Assembly: GCF_024666525.1 (NCBI RefSeq)
Contig: NZ_CP088294.1
Location: 3,410,001-3,474,000, forward strand
DNA: 64,000 nucleotides
DNA from: Pseudomonas sp. J452
GTDB taxonomy: Bacteria; Pseudomonadota; Gammaproteobacteria; Pseudomonadales; Pseudomonadaceae
Direction: 5' to 3'
In this document: positions 8,019-17,093 of the stretch, one piece after another
Layout of the letters: each line of letters opens with the position of its first letter
Position numbering within the stretch: position 1 is the first letter of the stretch
Made by a program: the position numbers and the translations under genes
The notes under the pieces: model-generated
The model's database searches: none
Told to the model about the DNA's origin: nothing
What the model saw: the letters and a program-made list of their open reading frames with translations, nothing else

Positions 8019-8990
8019 ATGCGCACCGACCCTGGCCTGGTGGCCATCCTCGCCTACGACGGCCTTTGCACCTTCGAATTCGGCATTGCCGTGGAGATCT
8101 TCGGTCTGGCGCGCCCGGAGTTCGACTTCCCCTGGTACCGCCACCGCATCGTCGGCCTGGACCAAGGACCGATGCGCGCTATGGGCGGTATCCAGGTGCT
8201 GGCGGACGCCGGCCTGGAGGCTCTGGCCGAAGCCCGTACCATCATCATCCCCGGTTGGCGCGACCGTGCCGAATTACCACCCGCCGAACTGCTTGAGGCC
8301 TTGCGCGCAGCTCATGAGCGCGGCGCGCGCCTGCTGTCGATCTGTTCCGGGGTGTTCGTGCTGGCGGCCAGCGGCCTGCTCGATGGCCAGCGTGCCACCA
8401 CCCACTGGCGTTATACCGATGAGCTGGCGCGGCGCTATCCGGCCATCGAGGTGGACCCGCAGGTGCTCTACGTGGATGCCGGCCAACTGATCAGCTCGGC
8501 GGGCAGCGCGGCCGGTATCGATGCCTGCCTGCACCTAGTGGCGCGGGATTTCGGCAGCCAGGTGGCCAATCGCGTGGCGCAGCGGCTGGTGATGGCGCCG
8601 CAGCGTGCCGGCGGCCAGGCCCAGTTCATTCCTGCGCCGGTGGCGCAGGCCGTGCGCCATGACTTGTCCGGTCTGCTGGAATGGGTGCGTCAACACCTGG
8701 CCGAACCGCTGGAAATCAGCCAGTTGGCCAAGCGGGTGGCGATGAGCGAGCGCACCTTTCTGCGGCGTTTCAGTGATGCCACCGGCATGTCGCCCAAGGC
8801 CTGGTTGCAGCACGAGCGCATGGCCCGCGCGCGCCTGTTGCTGGAAGGCGGGGCGCAGAATATCGAGCGAGTCGCCGAACAATGTGGCTTCCGTACCGTG
8901 GAGGGTTTTCGCATCGCCTTTCGCAACAGTGTCGGACTGGCGCCTGCCGCGTACCGCGAGCGCTTTGGTGCTGCGCTGAGCGGCAGGTGA
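8019..8990 (+). CDS. ftrA: GlxA/FtrA-type transcriptional regulator (DJ-1/PfpI plus AraC HTH)
   Basis: A 323-residue regulator with an N-terminal DJ-1/PfpI-like domain (VAILAYDGLCTFEFGIAVE near the start; LLSICSGVFVLAASGLLDG near residue 110, with the nucleophile-position Cys) and a C-terminal AraC helix-turn-helix pair (ISQLAKRVAMSERTFLRRF and IERVAEQCGF). Such proteins sense an unknown small ligand. It is divergent from the rhodanese-acetyltransferase pair, separated by only about 95 bases, so those genes are the likely targets. The ftrA name follows family usage and is moderately certain. Confidence 0.85.
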   Translation: MRTDPGLVAILAYDGLCTFEFGIAVEIFGLARPEFDFPWYRHRIVGLDQGPMRAMGGIQVLADAGLEALAEARTIIIPGWRDRAELPPAELLEALRAAHERGARLLSICSGVFVLAASGLLDGQRATTHWRYTDELARRYPAIEVDPQVLYVDAGQLISSAGSAAGIDACLHLVARDFGSQVANRVAQRLVMAPQRAGGQAQFIPAPVAQAVRHDLSGLLEWVRQHLAEPLEISQLAKRVAMSERTFLRRFSDATGMSPKAWLQHERMARARLLLEGGAQNIERVAEQCGFRTVEGFRIAFRNSVGLAPAAYRERFGAALSGR

Positions 8991-9006
8991 TAAGAGGCTG
9001 CAGTGG

Positions 9007-9441
9007 CTAGTTGAAGCCAGCAGACTCCGGCGCTTGGCTGCGATAGAACTGCACGGCATCGATAAAGCGCTCGGCCTGCGTGCGGCTGTCCATCGTGAAG
9101 CCCTGCAGCGCCTGGCCGTAGGCACGGAACAGCTGCACCGTGTAGCGGCCGAACAGCTTGTACATGTGCAACGAATCGATGCTGTTGAAGTAGATCCGCT
9201 TACCCGCATCCTTGGCGTCGGCTGTCACCGGCTTGCCGGCGGCGCCCGGGTCGTTGAAGCCCATGTAGTGCTGGTCGATGTAGACCGAGTCGGGGCGCAG
9301 CGTCTGTGGCTGCGCCAGCACCACCTGCTTGATCACGGCATAGGCCTCCGGTTCGCTGATGTCCTGGGGGGAGTAATCGACCTGCGTCGAGGTGCAGCCT
9401 GTTAGCAGCAGGGCAAGCAGTGCTATCCATATCCGGCGCAT
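9007..9441 (-). CDS. Small predicted lipoprotein, hypothetical
   Basis: A 144-residue product with a lipoprotein signal peptide, MRRIWIALLALLLTGC, whose lipobox LTGC places the lipidated Cys at residue 16. The mature part (SEPEAYAVIKQVVLAQPQTLRPDSVYIDQHYMGF and FNSIDSLHMYKLFGRYTVQL) is not a family I can name. AAGGAAAA precedes the chosen ATG. It is convergent with the ftrA-type gene upstream and is followed on the other side by the acyl-CoA dehydrogenase promoter. Confidence 0.75.
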   Translation of the reverse strand: MRRIWIALLALLLTGCTSTQVDYSPQDISEPEAYAVIKQVVLAQPQTLRPDSVYIDQHYMGFNDPGAAGKPVTADAKDAGKRIYFNSIDSLHMYKLFGRYTVQLFRAYGQALQGFTMDSRTQAERFIDAVQFYRSQAPESAGFN

Positions 9442-9629
9442 GGGGTTTTCCTTGAGTGTGTGGTATCTCTCCAACATAGCCAGCTCCTCGCCGCGCAAAA
9501 CGCGGGAATACCAGTGCTCGGCGAAGGCGCCGATAGGGTTGAGACATCACTCAGAGCTATTTGCTGCAGACATCTGGCCGTGGCGGATGAGCCCCGCATG
9601 GCAGAACGCTAGGCATATTAAGCCTTGAA

Positions 9630-9649
9630 AACCAAGCAAGCGCTCGGTT
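9630..9649. promoter_or_regulatory. Imperfect 20-bp palindrome before the acyl-CoA dehydrogenase gene
   Basis: AACCAAGCAAGCGCTCGGTT matches its own reverse complement at 14 of 20 positions (AACC.AGC ... GCT.GGTT). It lies about 35 bases upstream of the dehydrogenase ATG, in the right place for a TetR-family repressor of fatty-acyl or branched-chain catabolism. The regulator is not in the window. Confidence 0.4.
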
Positions 9650-9682
9650 AGGGTTGTGAAAACAATAACCGAGAGCTGCCCG

Positions 9683-10831
9683 ATGAGCGCCTTCCAGGAA
9701 TACTTCGACGACTCCCATCAACTGGTCCGTGACTCGGTGCGCCGCTTTGTCGAGCGCGAGATCCTGCCGCATGTGGCGGACTGGGAGGAGGCCGAGGAGT
9801 TTCCCCGCGAGCTGTACCGCAAGGCCGGCGACGCCGGCATCCTCGGTATCGGTTATCCGGAGCAGTTCGGCGGCAGCCACGAGGGTGACCTGTTCGCCAA
9901 GGTGGCGGCCAGCGAGGAGCTGATGCGTTGCGGCTCCGGTGGCCTGGTGGCTGGCCTGGGTTCGCTGGATATCGGCCTGCCGCCGGTACTCAAGTGGGCT
10001 CGCCCGGAGGTGCGCGAGCGGGTAGTGCCAGAGGTGCTGGCCGGCGAGAAGATCATGGCTCTGGCGGTGACCGAGCCTTCTGGCGGCTCCGATGTGGCCA
10101 GCCTGAAGACCCGCGCGGTGAAAGAGGGTGACTTCTATCGGGTGACCGGTAGCAAGACCTTCATCACCAGCGGCGTGCGCGCCGACTACTACACCGTGGC
10201 GGTGCGTACCGGTGGCGAAGGCTTCGGCGGCGTCAGCCTGCTGCTGATCGAGAAGGGCACGCCGGGCTTCACTGTCGGCCGCTCGCTGAAGAAAATGGGC
10301 TGGTGGGCTTCGGACACCGCCGAGCTGTTTTTCGACGACTGCCAGGTGCCGGTGGGCAACCTGATCGGCGCTGAGAACATGGGTTTTGCCGGGATCATGG
10401 CCAACTTCCAGAGCGAGCGATTGTCGCTGGCGATCATGGCCAACATGACCTCGCAGCTGGCCCTGGAGGAAGCGCTGAAGTGGGCGAATGACCGCCATGC
10501 CTTCGGCAAACCGATCGGCAAGTTCCAGGTGCTCAAGCACCGCCTGGCCGAGATGGCCACCCAGCTTGAGGTGTCACGCGAGTTCACCTATCGCCAGGCC
10601 GCGAAGATGGCCGCCGGCAAGAGCGTGATCAAGGAAATCTCCATGGCCAAGAACTTCGCCACGGACGTCTCCGGCCGCATCACCTACGACGCCACCCAGC
10701 TGCTCGGTGGCATGGGCTTCATGCGCGAGTCCCTGGTCGAGCGCCTGTACCGCGACAACCGCATCCTCTCCATCGGCGGCGGCACGCGCGAGGTGATGAA
10801 CGAGATCATCAGCAAGCAGATGGGGCTGTAA
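9683..10831 (+). CDS. Acyl-CoA dehydrogenase
   Basis: A 382-residue FAD enzyme that introduces the alpha,beta double bond in an acyl-CoA and passes electrons to ETF. The characteristic motifs are visible: ALAVTEPSGGSDVASLKTRA (FAD/substrate loop, about residue 130), YRVTGSKTFITSG, the FQSERLSLA helix, QLLGGMGFMRE and the C-terminal LYRDNRILSIGGGTREVMNEI. The glutamate in GGGTREVM occupies a plausible catalytic-base region. Chain-length preference cannot be read. It is monocistronic, with a palindromic operator candidate upstream and a repeat starting exactly at its stop codon. Confidence 0.95.
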   Translation: MSAFQEYFDDSHQLVRDSVRRFVEREILPHVADWEEAEEFPRELYRKAGDAGILGIGYPEQFGGSHEGDLFAKVAASEELMRCGSGGLVAGLGSLDIGLPPVLKWARPEVRERVVPEVLAGEKIMALAVTEPSGGSDVASLKTRAVKEGDFYRVTGSKTFITSGVRADYYTVAVRTGGEGFGGVSLLLIEKGTPGFTVGRSLKKMGWWASDTAELFFDDCQVPVGNLIGAENMGFAGIMANFQSERLSLAIMANMTSQLALEEALKWANDRHAFGKPIGKFQVLKHRLAEMATQLEVSREFTYRQAAKMAAGKSVIKEISMAKNFATDVSGRITYDATQLLGGMGFMRESLVERLYRDNRILSIGGGTREVMNEIISKQMGL

Positions 10832-10936
10832 GAACCTGTTTAGCTCCCCTCTCCCGTGAACGGGAGAGGGGCAAAAGCGCCCCCCGGCCATCCTGCGCGC
10901 TGTTATGGCGCTGCCCAAAAGTCAGAAGCAGGCTCT
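10831..10936. repeat. Intergenic repeat, copy A (ends AGAACCTGTT / GCAGGCTCT), with strong hairpin
   Basis: The repeat begins with AGAACCTGTT overlapping the TAA of the acyl-CoA dehydrogenase gene and ends at GCAGGCTCTAAG. Its ends match copies B (36889-37087) and C (44554-44695), but the interior differs. Inside is a perfect 11-bp stem with TGAA loop (10846-10871: CCCCTCTCCCG / CGGGAGAGGGG) without a T-run, which may still help terminate transcription. Confidence 0.6.
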
Positions 10937-11001
10937 AAGCCACGCCACTATTGATCCTGCCTGTATTAAGTATGAAGAGCGGGTTAAACAGCGCAATTAT
11001 T

Positions 11002-11061
11002 TGTAGGAGCCAGCCAATCTATTTGCAGGCCGAATTATAGCGCCGCTGTTGGCTGGCTCCC
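11002..11061. repeat. Degenerate REP doublet
   Basis: TGTAGGAGCCAGC at 11002 faces GGCTGGCTCCC ending at 11061. The intact versions of this pseudomonad REP are at 50432-50499 and 59973-60037. Confidence 0.6.
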
Positions 11062-11218
11062 GATTGGATAACGATGTCCGGTCAGATGAGTAACCGTATT
11101 CAGGGCTATTCGTTACACTGAGCCCACCTTGCCAGCCGGGTCTTCCCGACTTGGCCATTGCCCCCGCGCAACGCTGCCGAGCAGTAAATCCGTTATTCAA
11201 TTCAGGCGGTCAGACATA

Positions 11219-11314
11219 GTGATCACAGGCGCTATCAAATCCCAAGTTGACCAGATCTGGAATGCGTTCTGGAGCGGTGGTCTTTCCAACCCCAAACGCA
11301 GTGCGGCGGCGTAA
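11219..11314 (+). pseudogene. hsdM: Stump of hsdM (type I restriction methylase), first ~25 codons
   Basis: From a GTG at 11219 the product reads VITGAIKSQVDQIWNAFWSG (then GLSNP), matching the nearly invariant N-terminus of type I N6-adenine methylase subunits. After codon 25 (11293) similarity stops, and the frame ends at TAA 11312-11314 after KRSAAA. No other hsdM, hsdS or hsdR sequence is present. The stop overlaps the ATG of the Fic gene (TAATG), so this mini-frame may now only couple translation of Fic. Confidence 0.7.
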
Positions 11315-12336
11315 TGGTCGGCGAGGCACTCTATCAGCCCCCCTTTACGTTGAACGGCAGCACTCTGTCGTTGGTGACGGAGATTGCGCAAAGCGTCGGT
11401 CGCTTAAGCGCGCAGCCGGAGCATGCCAATGCTTTGCGCTTGCGGCGGATCAACCGTATCCGCACCGTGCAAGGCTCGCTGGCGATTGAGGGTAATACGC
11501 TGAGCGAGGAGCAGATCACCGCGATCCTCGACGGTAAGCGCATCATCGCGCCGCCTAAAGATGTGCAGGAGGCGCGTAACGCACTGGCCGTTTACGAGCA
11601 GTTGGAGGCTTGGCAGCCCGCGAGTGAACAGCATCTGCTTGATGCTCATGCGCTGCTGATGAAAGGCCTGAACGATGATGCCGGGCATTATCGCCAGGGC
11701 GGTGTTGGCGTGATGAAGGGTGATCAGGTGGTGCACATGGCTCCACCGGCCAATCGCGTCAGCAAGCTAATGCGTGACCTACTGCACTGGCTGGAAATAA
11801 CCGATCAGCCGCCGCTGATTGCCAGTTGCGTCTTTCACTACGAGTTCGAATTTATCCACCCCTTTGCCGATGGCAATGGGCGCATGGGGCGGCTGTGGCA
11901 AACCCTGATTCTGAGCCGTTGGCAGCCACTGTTCGCGCATGTACCGGTGGAAAGCCTGGTGCACGCGCATCAAGCCGAGTACTACGCGGCTATCAATGAC
12001 AGCACCCAACAAGCCGACAGTGCGCCGTTTATTGGGTTTATGTTGAGCATGCTGCGTGATGCAATTCTAAGCGTGACCCCTCAAGTGGCGCCTCAAGTCA
12101 CCCCTCAAGTCGCGGCGTTGCTCAAGCATGTGGTCGGCGAGGTCAGTCGGGAGAAGCTGCAAGCTGCTCTGGGCTTGGCCGACCGCAAATCTTTCCGCGA
12201 GCGCTATCTGCGTCCGGCGCTGGATGCCGGACTGATTGCCATGACCCGGCCGGACAAGCCCAATAGTCGTCTGCAGTGTTATTACCTGACGGAGCTGGGT
12301 AAGCAAGCTAGCTGTGCGTCAGCCGTGACCGCATGA
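11314..12336 (+). CDS. Fic-family protein (predicted AMP transferase), class II
   Basis: A 340-residue Fic protein, expected to transfer AMP from ATP to a hydroxyl of a target protein. The catalytic motif HPFADGNGRMGR is at 182-193. The N-terminal inhibitory motif SLAIEGN (Ser55 to Glu59-Gly60) is the S/TxxxE(G/N) type, so it is self-inhibited in cis (class II). The C-terminus is a winged-helix-like region joined by VTPQVAPQVTPQV, encoded by three 12-bp tandem units (12073-12108). Its ATG overlaps the stop of the hsdM stump; Fic genes commonly sit inside type I restriction loci, so this one probably outlived its locus. Confidence 0.92.
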   Translation: MVGEALYQPPFTLNGSTLSLVTEIAQSVGRLSAQPEHANALRLRRINRIRTVQGSLAIEGNTLSEEQITAILDGKRIIAPPKDVQEARNALAVYEQLEAWQPASEQHLLDAHALLMKGLNDDAGHYRQGGVGVMKGDQVVHMAPPANRVSKLMRDLLHWLEITDQPPLIASCVFHYEFEFIHPFADGNGRMGRLWQTLILSRWQPLFAHVPVESLVHAHQAEYYAAINDSTQQADSAPFIGFMLSMLRDAILSVTPQVAPQVTPQVAALLKHVVGEVSREKLQAALGLADRKSFRERYLRPALDAGLIAMTRPDKPNSRLQCYYLTELGKQASCASAVTA

Positions 12337-12462
12337 AGCTACACCGGCCTCGAGCCAGGGGCGATCGGTGACTGCATTTGAGCGCACGATAGCGAAGCCG
12401 CAGCGGCCTCCACTGAAGCGTAACGAGGTGGCCGACAGGGCTGGCGACTTTTGTGCAAGTCC

Positions 12463-14478
12463 TTACGGCCGGCCAGCCGGCTTGCGCTTGATGGTTTTGA
12501 GCAGGTCGTCCGGGCTGATGTAGCCGACCATGCCGGCTGAGCTGGCTGCGCTGCCCGGTTGCGGTTGGTGCAGGATGTGGCCCTTCATCTTGCCGATGAT
12601 GTGCATCTCGCATGGCTTGCAGTCGAACTTCAGGGTCAGCACTTCGTCCTGATGGATCAGCTGCATGTCCGCCACCTTGGTGCGCACGCCGGTGACGCCC
12701 TTGGCCTGCTTGGGGCACAGGTTGAAGGAGAAGCGCAGGCAGTGCTTGGTGATCATCACCGGCACTTCGCCGGTTTCCTCGTGGGCCTCGTAGGCCGCGT
12801 CGATCAGCTGTACGCCGAATCGCTGGTAGAAGGCGCGGGCCTGGTCGTTGTAGACGTTGGCGAGGAAGGTCAGGTGCGATTCCGGGTACACCGGCGGCGG
12901 CACGCTGACGGCCTTGCGGCTGCCGCTCGGGTGAGCGGCCACGCGCGCAGCGCTCAGCGCCTCGATGGCTTCGCGGCGCAGGGCCTTGAGCTGCGAGTTG
13001 GGGATGAACAGCGCCTGCGGCGCGTCGATCTGCACGTCGCTGACGTAATAGATGGTAGTGCCCAGCTTGCTCAGGGTGTCGACCAACTGCGCGCGCGCCT
13101 GTTCGGCATCCTTGGCCGGGCCGAACGGGCCGGGCAGGCTGACGCTGGCACTGCTGCCGTCCTCGCTGGTCACCGTTAGGCGCAGCTCGGCTTCGCGTAG
13201 CTCGGCTTGCCAGCTGACCGCCACGCGGCGCTCGGACGAGGTCTTGAGCAGCGCCTGCTGCCAGTTGTGGTCGAGGTTGCGGTTGAGCACGTGGTGCGGG
13301 CGCAGCTGCTTGAGCTCGGCCGGCATCTCGTTGGGCACCACGCGGTACTGCCACTGCGTGCTGCCGTCTTCCTCGACCTGGGCCAGTTGCTCCACGGTGT
13401 TGGCACGTAAACCCACCACTTCGCGCTTGATCAGCACGTTGAGGCCGTCGCCATTGTTGAGCAGTTCAGTGGTCTGCACGGTTAGGTCGTGCTTGCCGAC
13501 CTTGAGCACTTCGCCCACCGGCAGACCGACGAACTTGGGCGACTCGAAGGCGCCAATGTCGATCTTGCGGTCGCTGACGAAGTAGTCGGTGCTGCCGCGG
13601 TGGAAGGTCTTTTCCGTGTCCGGGGTGAAGAAGTGTTCGGTGCGGCCGCTGGAGCTGCGCGCCAGCTCGGGGCGCTGGGTGAGGATGGCGTCGAGCTCCT
13701 GGCGGTAGTGAGCGGTGATGTTCTTCACGTAGCTCATGTCCTTGTAGCGGCCCTCGATCTTGAACGAGCGCACGCCGGCATCGACCAGGTGGATCAGGTT
13801 GGCGGTCTGGTTGTTGTCCTTCATCGACAGCAGGTGCTTGTCATAGGCCACCACGCGGCCCTGGTCATCCTTCAGGGTGTAGGGCAGGCGACAGGCCTGC
13901 GAGCAGTCGCCGCGGTTGGCGCTGCGCCCGGTCTGCGCATGGGAGATGTTGCACTGGCCGGAGAAGGCCACGCACAGCGCACCGTGGATGAAGAACTCGA
14001 CGGCGGCATCGACGCTGTCGCTGATCGCGCGGATCTGCTCCAGGTTCAGCTCGCGCGCCAGGACGATCTGCGAGAAGCCGGCCTGGGAGAGGAACTTCGC
14101 CTTGTCCAGGGTGCGGATATCGCACTGGGTGCTGGCATGCAGCTCGATCGGCGGGATGTCCATTTCCATCACGCCCATGTCCTGCACGATCAGCGCATCG
14201 ACGCCGGCGTCGTAGAGCTGGTGGATCAGCTGGCGCGCCGGCTCGACTTCATCGTCGTGCAGGATGGTGTTGATGGTGACGAACACCTTGGCGTGGAACA
14301 GGCGGGCGAATTCCACCAGGCCGGCAATGTCCGCCACGCTGTTGCTGGCATTGTGCCGCGCACCGAAGCTCGGCCCGCCAATGTACACGGCGTCGGCGCC
14401 ATGCAGGATGGCTTCCTTGGCGATGGCGGCATCGCGCGCCGGGCTTAACAGTTCGAGCTGGTGCTTGGGCAGGGACAT
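12463..14478 (-). CDS. rlhA: U32-family protein RlhA (23S rRNA C2501 hydroxylase)
   Basis: A 671-residue U32 'peptidase' family protein, collinear with E. coli RlhA (YdcP), which hydroxylates C2501 of 23S rRNA using prephenate-dependent chemistry. The U32 signature is visible: ELLSPARDAAIAKEAILHGADAVYIG at the N-terminus, then HASTQCDIRT, ELNLEQIRAI, FIHGALCVAFSGQC and RGDCSQACRLPY with iron-sulfur-type cysteines. The C-terminal part includes LCPKQAKG and FDCKPCEMHIIGK. The start MSLPKHQLELL is chosen over an upstream Met because the family begins there. Confidence 0.9.
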   Translation of the reverse strand: MSLPKHQLELLSPARDAAIAKEAILHGADAVYIGGPSFGARHNASNSVADIAGLVEFARLFHAKVFVTINTILHDDEVEPARQLIHQLYDAGVDALIVQDMGVMEMDIPPIELHASTQCDIRTLDKAKFLSQAGFSQIVLARELNLEQIRAISDSVDAAVEFFIHGALCVAFSGQCNISHAQTGRSANRGDCSQACRLPYTLKDDQGRVVAYDKHLLSMKDNNQTANLIHLVDAGVRSFKIEGRYKDMSYVKNITAHYRQELDAILTQRPELARSSSGRTEHFFTPDTEKTFHRGSTDYFVSDRKIDIGAFESPKFVGLPVGEVLKVGKHDLTVQTTELLNNGDGLNVLIKREVVGLRANTVEQLAQVEEDGSTQWQYRVVPNEMPAELKQLRPHHVLNRNLDHNWQQALLKTSSERRVAVSWQAELREAELRLTVTSEDGSSASVSLPGPFGPAKDAEQARAQLVDTLSKLGTTIYYVSDVQIDAPQALFIPNSQLKALRREAIEALSAARVAAHPSGSRKAVSVPPPVYPESHLTFLANVYNDQARAFYQRFGVQLIDAAYEAHEETGEVPVMITKHCLRFSFNLCPKQAKGVTGVRTKVADMQLIHQDEVLTLKFDCKPCEMHIIGKMKGHILHQPQPGSAASSAGMVGYISPDDLLKTIKRKPAGRP

Positions 14479-14701
14479 GGTTTCAGGCTTCGACAGGATG
14501 ATCGGTAGACAGCCGGGCATTTTAGCCTGAAAGCGCAGGCTTTCTGTCTTTGCCTGCCAAGTGGTGTGCAGTTATTAGCCTGCAGCGCAGTTTGTAAGCC
14601 GGTGAAGTTGCCGTGCATCGCTTGCCAGCTCGGCGAAATCCTGCGAAAAGCCTGCGCGGGGCGCCGAGGCAGGCTGCCGATTGATCGAACGAGGGTGAGC
14701 G

Positions 14702-15040
14702 ATGAGCAACGAATTGCAGGTTGAAGATATCCAGCTGGGCGACGGCAAGGCCGTGGTCAAGGGCGCCTTGATCACCACCCAGTACCGCGGCTGGTTGGAG
14801 GACGGCAGTTCCTTCGACTCCTCCTATGAGCGCGGCAAGCCGTTCCAGTGCGTGATCGGTACGCGCCGTGTCATTCAGGGCTGGGATTTGGGGCTGATGG
14901 GTATGCGCGTGGGCGGCAAGCGCAAGCTGTGGGTGCCGGCGCATCTGGGCTATGGCGAACGCCAGGTGGGTTCGATTCCGCCGAACGCCAACCTGGTCTT
15001 CGAGATCGAGTTGCTGGAAGTGCTGACTCGCGACGATTGA
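14702..15040 (+). CDS. FKBP-type peptidyl-prolyl isomerase
   Basis: A 112-residue stand-alone FKBP domain without a signal peptide, so cytoplasmic. Visible: the VKGALITTQYRGWLEDGSSFDSSYERG strand-loop, FQCVIGTRRVIQGWDLGLMGM and the GYGERQVGSIPPNANLVFEIELLEV end, with the active-site Tyr, Phe, Asp and Trp in family positions. The start has GAGGGTGAG just upstream. It is convergent with apt. Confidence 0.93.
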   Translation: MSNELQVEDIQLGDGKAVVKGALITTQYRGWLEDGSSFDSSYERGKPFQCVIGTRRVIQGWDLGLMGMRVGGKRKLWVPAHLGYGERQVGSIPPNANLVFEIELLEVLTRDD

Positions 15041-15076
15041 TCGGCGCCATGGGCCACTCCGCCGCGTGCGGGGAAC

Positions 15077-15625
15077 TCAGCGCTCGTTGAGCGCGAAGGC
15101 CGTCAGGCAGAAGGTGGGGATGCCACTGTCGTGGAGTTTCTGCGAACCGCCCAGCTCGGGCAGGTCGATGATCGCGGCGGCTTCGTGCACTGTGGCGCCC
15201 ATGCGCCGGACCAGGCGGGCGGCGGCGAGCAGGGTGCCGCCGGTGGCGATCAGGTCATCGAAAATCAGCACCGAGTCGCCTTCGCACAGGCTGTCGGCAT
15301 GCACTTCCAGCAGCGCCTCGCCATATTCGGTCTGGTAGCTTTCGGCGAGCACGTCGGCGGGCAGCTTGCCCTGTTTGCGGAACAGGATCAGCGGCTTGTT
15401 CAGTTCGTAGGCGATGATCGAACCGATCAAAAAGCCCCGGGCATCCATGGCAGCGATGTGGCTGAACTCGCTCTCCACATAACGCTGGATGAAGCTGTCG
15501 GCAACCAGGCGCAGGGCGCGGGGCGACTGGAACAGCGGGGTGATATCGCGAAACACCACACCCGGCTTGGGGAAGTCGGGCACAGGGCGAATCAGGGACT
15601 TGATGCTGAATTCGTCGAACATCAT
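15077..15625 (-). CDS. apt: Adenine phosphoribosyltransferase
   Basis: Salvages adenine to AMP with PRPP. At 182 residues it has the usual length. The PRPP-binding motif [17 protein letters not shown] is clear (about residues 118-134), as are the N-terminal [20 protein letters not shown] and the substrate loop [14 protein letters not shown] precedes the first of two ATG codons. It lies immediately downstream of anr on the same strand, as in P. aeruginosa. Confidence 0.96.
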   Translation of the reverse strand: MMFDEFSIKSLIRPVPDFPKPGVVFRDITPLFQSPRALRLVADSFIQRYVESEFSHIAAMDARGFLIGSIIAYELNKPLILFRKQGKLPADVLAESYQTEYGEALLEVHADSLCEGDSVLIFDDLIATGGTLLAAARLVRRMGATVHEAAAIIDLPELGGSQKLHDSGIPTFCLTAFALNER

Positions 15626-15658
15626 CGCGGTACTCCAGGCGCTATGGGCAGCGAATTA

Positions 15659-16393
15659 TCAGCGATCCATGTTGCCGCCGGCCAGTGCACACAGTTCGAT
15701 CGGATCGAGAATGTGCACTTCCTTGCCTTCTGCAGCGAGCAGGCCGTTCTGCTGGAAGCGAGTGAACACGCGTGACACGGTTTCCACCGCCAGGCCCAGG
15801 TAGTTGCCGACCTCGTTGCGCGACATGGCCAGGCGGAACTGGTTGGCGGAGAAGCCCCGCGCGCGGAAGCGCGCGGACAGGTTGACCAGGAAGGTGGCGA
15901 TGCGTTCGTCGGCGGTCTTTTTCGACAGCAGCATCATCATCTGCTGATCGTCACGGATTTCCCGGCTCATCACCCGCATCAGCTGGCGACGCAGCTGGGG
16001 CAGTTGGACGGACAGCTCGTCCAGACGTTCGAAGGGAATCTCGCAGACCGAAGTGGTTTCCAGGGCCTGGGCCGAAACCGGGTAGAGCTCGGTATCCATG
16101 CCGGAAAGGCCGACCAGCTCACTGGGCAAATGGAAGCCGGTGATCTGCTCTTCACCGCCGTCAGACAGGCTGAAGGTCTTCAGCGCGCCGGCACGCACGG
16201 CGAACACGGAGGCAAAGGTATCGCCTTGGCGAAAGAGGAATTCGCCTTTCTTCAGCGGTCGTCCGCGTTTGACGATTTCGTCGAGGGAGTCCATGTCCTC
16301 GAGATTGAGTGACAGCGGCAGGCACAGCGCTGCCAGGCTGCAATCCTTGCAATGGGCCTGGTGCGGCGTGTGCACCTTGATGGATTCGGACAT
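15659..16393 (-). CDS. anr: Anaerobic regulator Anr (FNR family)
   Basis: Oxygen-sensing activator of anaerobic and microaerobic genes. The [4Fe-4S] ligands are Cys15, Cys18, Cys24 ([11 protein letters not shown]) and Cys117 (SVCEIP). The cyclic-nucleotide-binding-like fold is followed by the FNR helix-turn-helix ([25 protein letters not shown]), whose recognition helix E--SR reads TTGAT-N4-ATCAA half-sites. Such sites occur in this window before hemN (18539) and the outer cbb3 operon (30778). 244 residues is the normal length. Confidence 0.96.
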   Translation of the reverse strand: MSESIKVHTPHQAHCKDCSLAALCLPLSLNLEDMDSLDEIVKRGRPLKKGEFLFRQGDTFASVFAVRAGALKTFSLSDGGEEQITGFHLPSELVGLSGMDTELYPVSAQALETTSVCEIPFERLDELSVQLPQLRRQLMRVMSREIRDDQQMMMLLSKKTADERIATFLVNLSARFRARGFSANQFRLAMSRNEVGNYLGLAVETVSRVFTRFQQNGLLAAEGKEVHILDPIELCALAGGNMDR

Positions 16394-16534
16394 CTCGGAG
16401 ATCCCTGCTGGCTAAACACCTATAAAGCGCAAGGGTAACGCAGGGGCGGGTTGGCTGGCCAGCCCTTGACCGGGTGTTCAAGTTTTTCGGCGGTCGGCCG
16501 ACAAGGCCGTTGAGTACAGCTGCAGGGCAAGTTC

Positions 16535-16984
16535 ATGTTACGGATCGATGTGGGTGGCCTGACGGAGCGCCTGAGCCTGGGCATCCAGCGCCAGGTGGCG
16601 CGGAACAATGGCGAAGCGGCGGATGCCGAGGCAGTGGCCGATGGCTTGCGCGTGAGCCTTTCGGAACTGGGAAGGGTACGTTCGAGCACGAAGAACGCGG
16701 ATATCGACGAGAGCAACCTGCCGGACAGCGTCAAGGAACTGCTCAGGCTGATCCGTGCGTTGAAGCAGCAGATCGCCGAGAAGCAGGCCGAGCTGGAGGC
16801 GCTGATGGCCGAACCAGGGCTGGCTCCTGAGATCCGCCAGTTGCGCGTCGAGGCGCTGCGCAGTGAGCTTGCTTCATTGCAAGGGGCACTCAGCAGCGCC
16901 AGTGCCAACCTGCTCAAGGCCATGCGCGAAGCCGGCTTGAGTGACGAGCAGATGCAGACGGCGGCCGGGCTGGCACTGGGCTGA
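16535..16984 (+). CDS. Conserved hypothetical coiled-coil protein (PA1545-like)
   Basis: A 149-residue protein with no signal peptide. Residues 65-140 are strongly helical with heptad-like Leu/Ala spacing (SVKELLRLIRALKQQIAEKQAEL, LRVEALRSELASLQGALSSA), so a coiled coil is likely. It occupies the position between anr and hemN where P. aeruginosa has an uncharacterised gene. Function is not known; it is on the opposite strand to both neighbours. Confidence 0.8.
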   Translation: MLRIDVGGLTERLSLGIQRQVARNNGEAADAEAVADGLRVSLSELGRVRSSTKNADIDESNLPDSVKELLRLIRALKQQIAEKQAELEALMAEPGLAPEIRQLRVEALRSELASLQGALSSASANLLKAMREAGLSDEQMQTAAGLALG

Positions 16985-17029
16985 GATCCGGCAAGTAATT
17001 CCTGCACTTTTGCCGCGGACATGGTCGTG

Positions 17030-17081
17030 GTAGCCCGGATGCAATCCGGGATAGGCATGCCCCGGATTTCATTCGGGCTAC
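17030..17081. repeat. Inverted repeat of the GTAGCCCGGATG type
   Basis: GTAGCCCGGATGCAATCCGGG faces CCCGGATTTCATTCGGGCTAC across a short spacer. This palindrome type is common between genes in this genus. It lies just past the hemN stop and may serve as a transcript-end hairpin. Confidence 0.65.
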
Positions 17082-17093
17082 AGACGGCGATCT

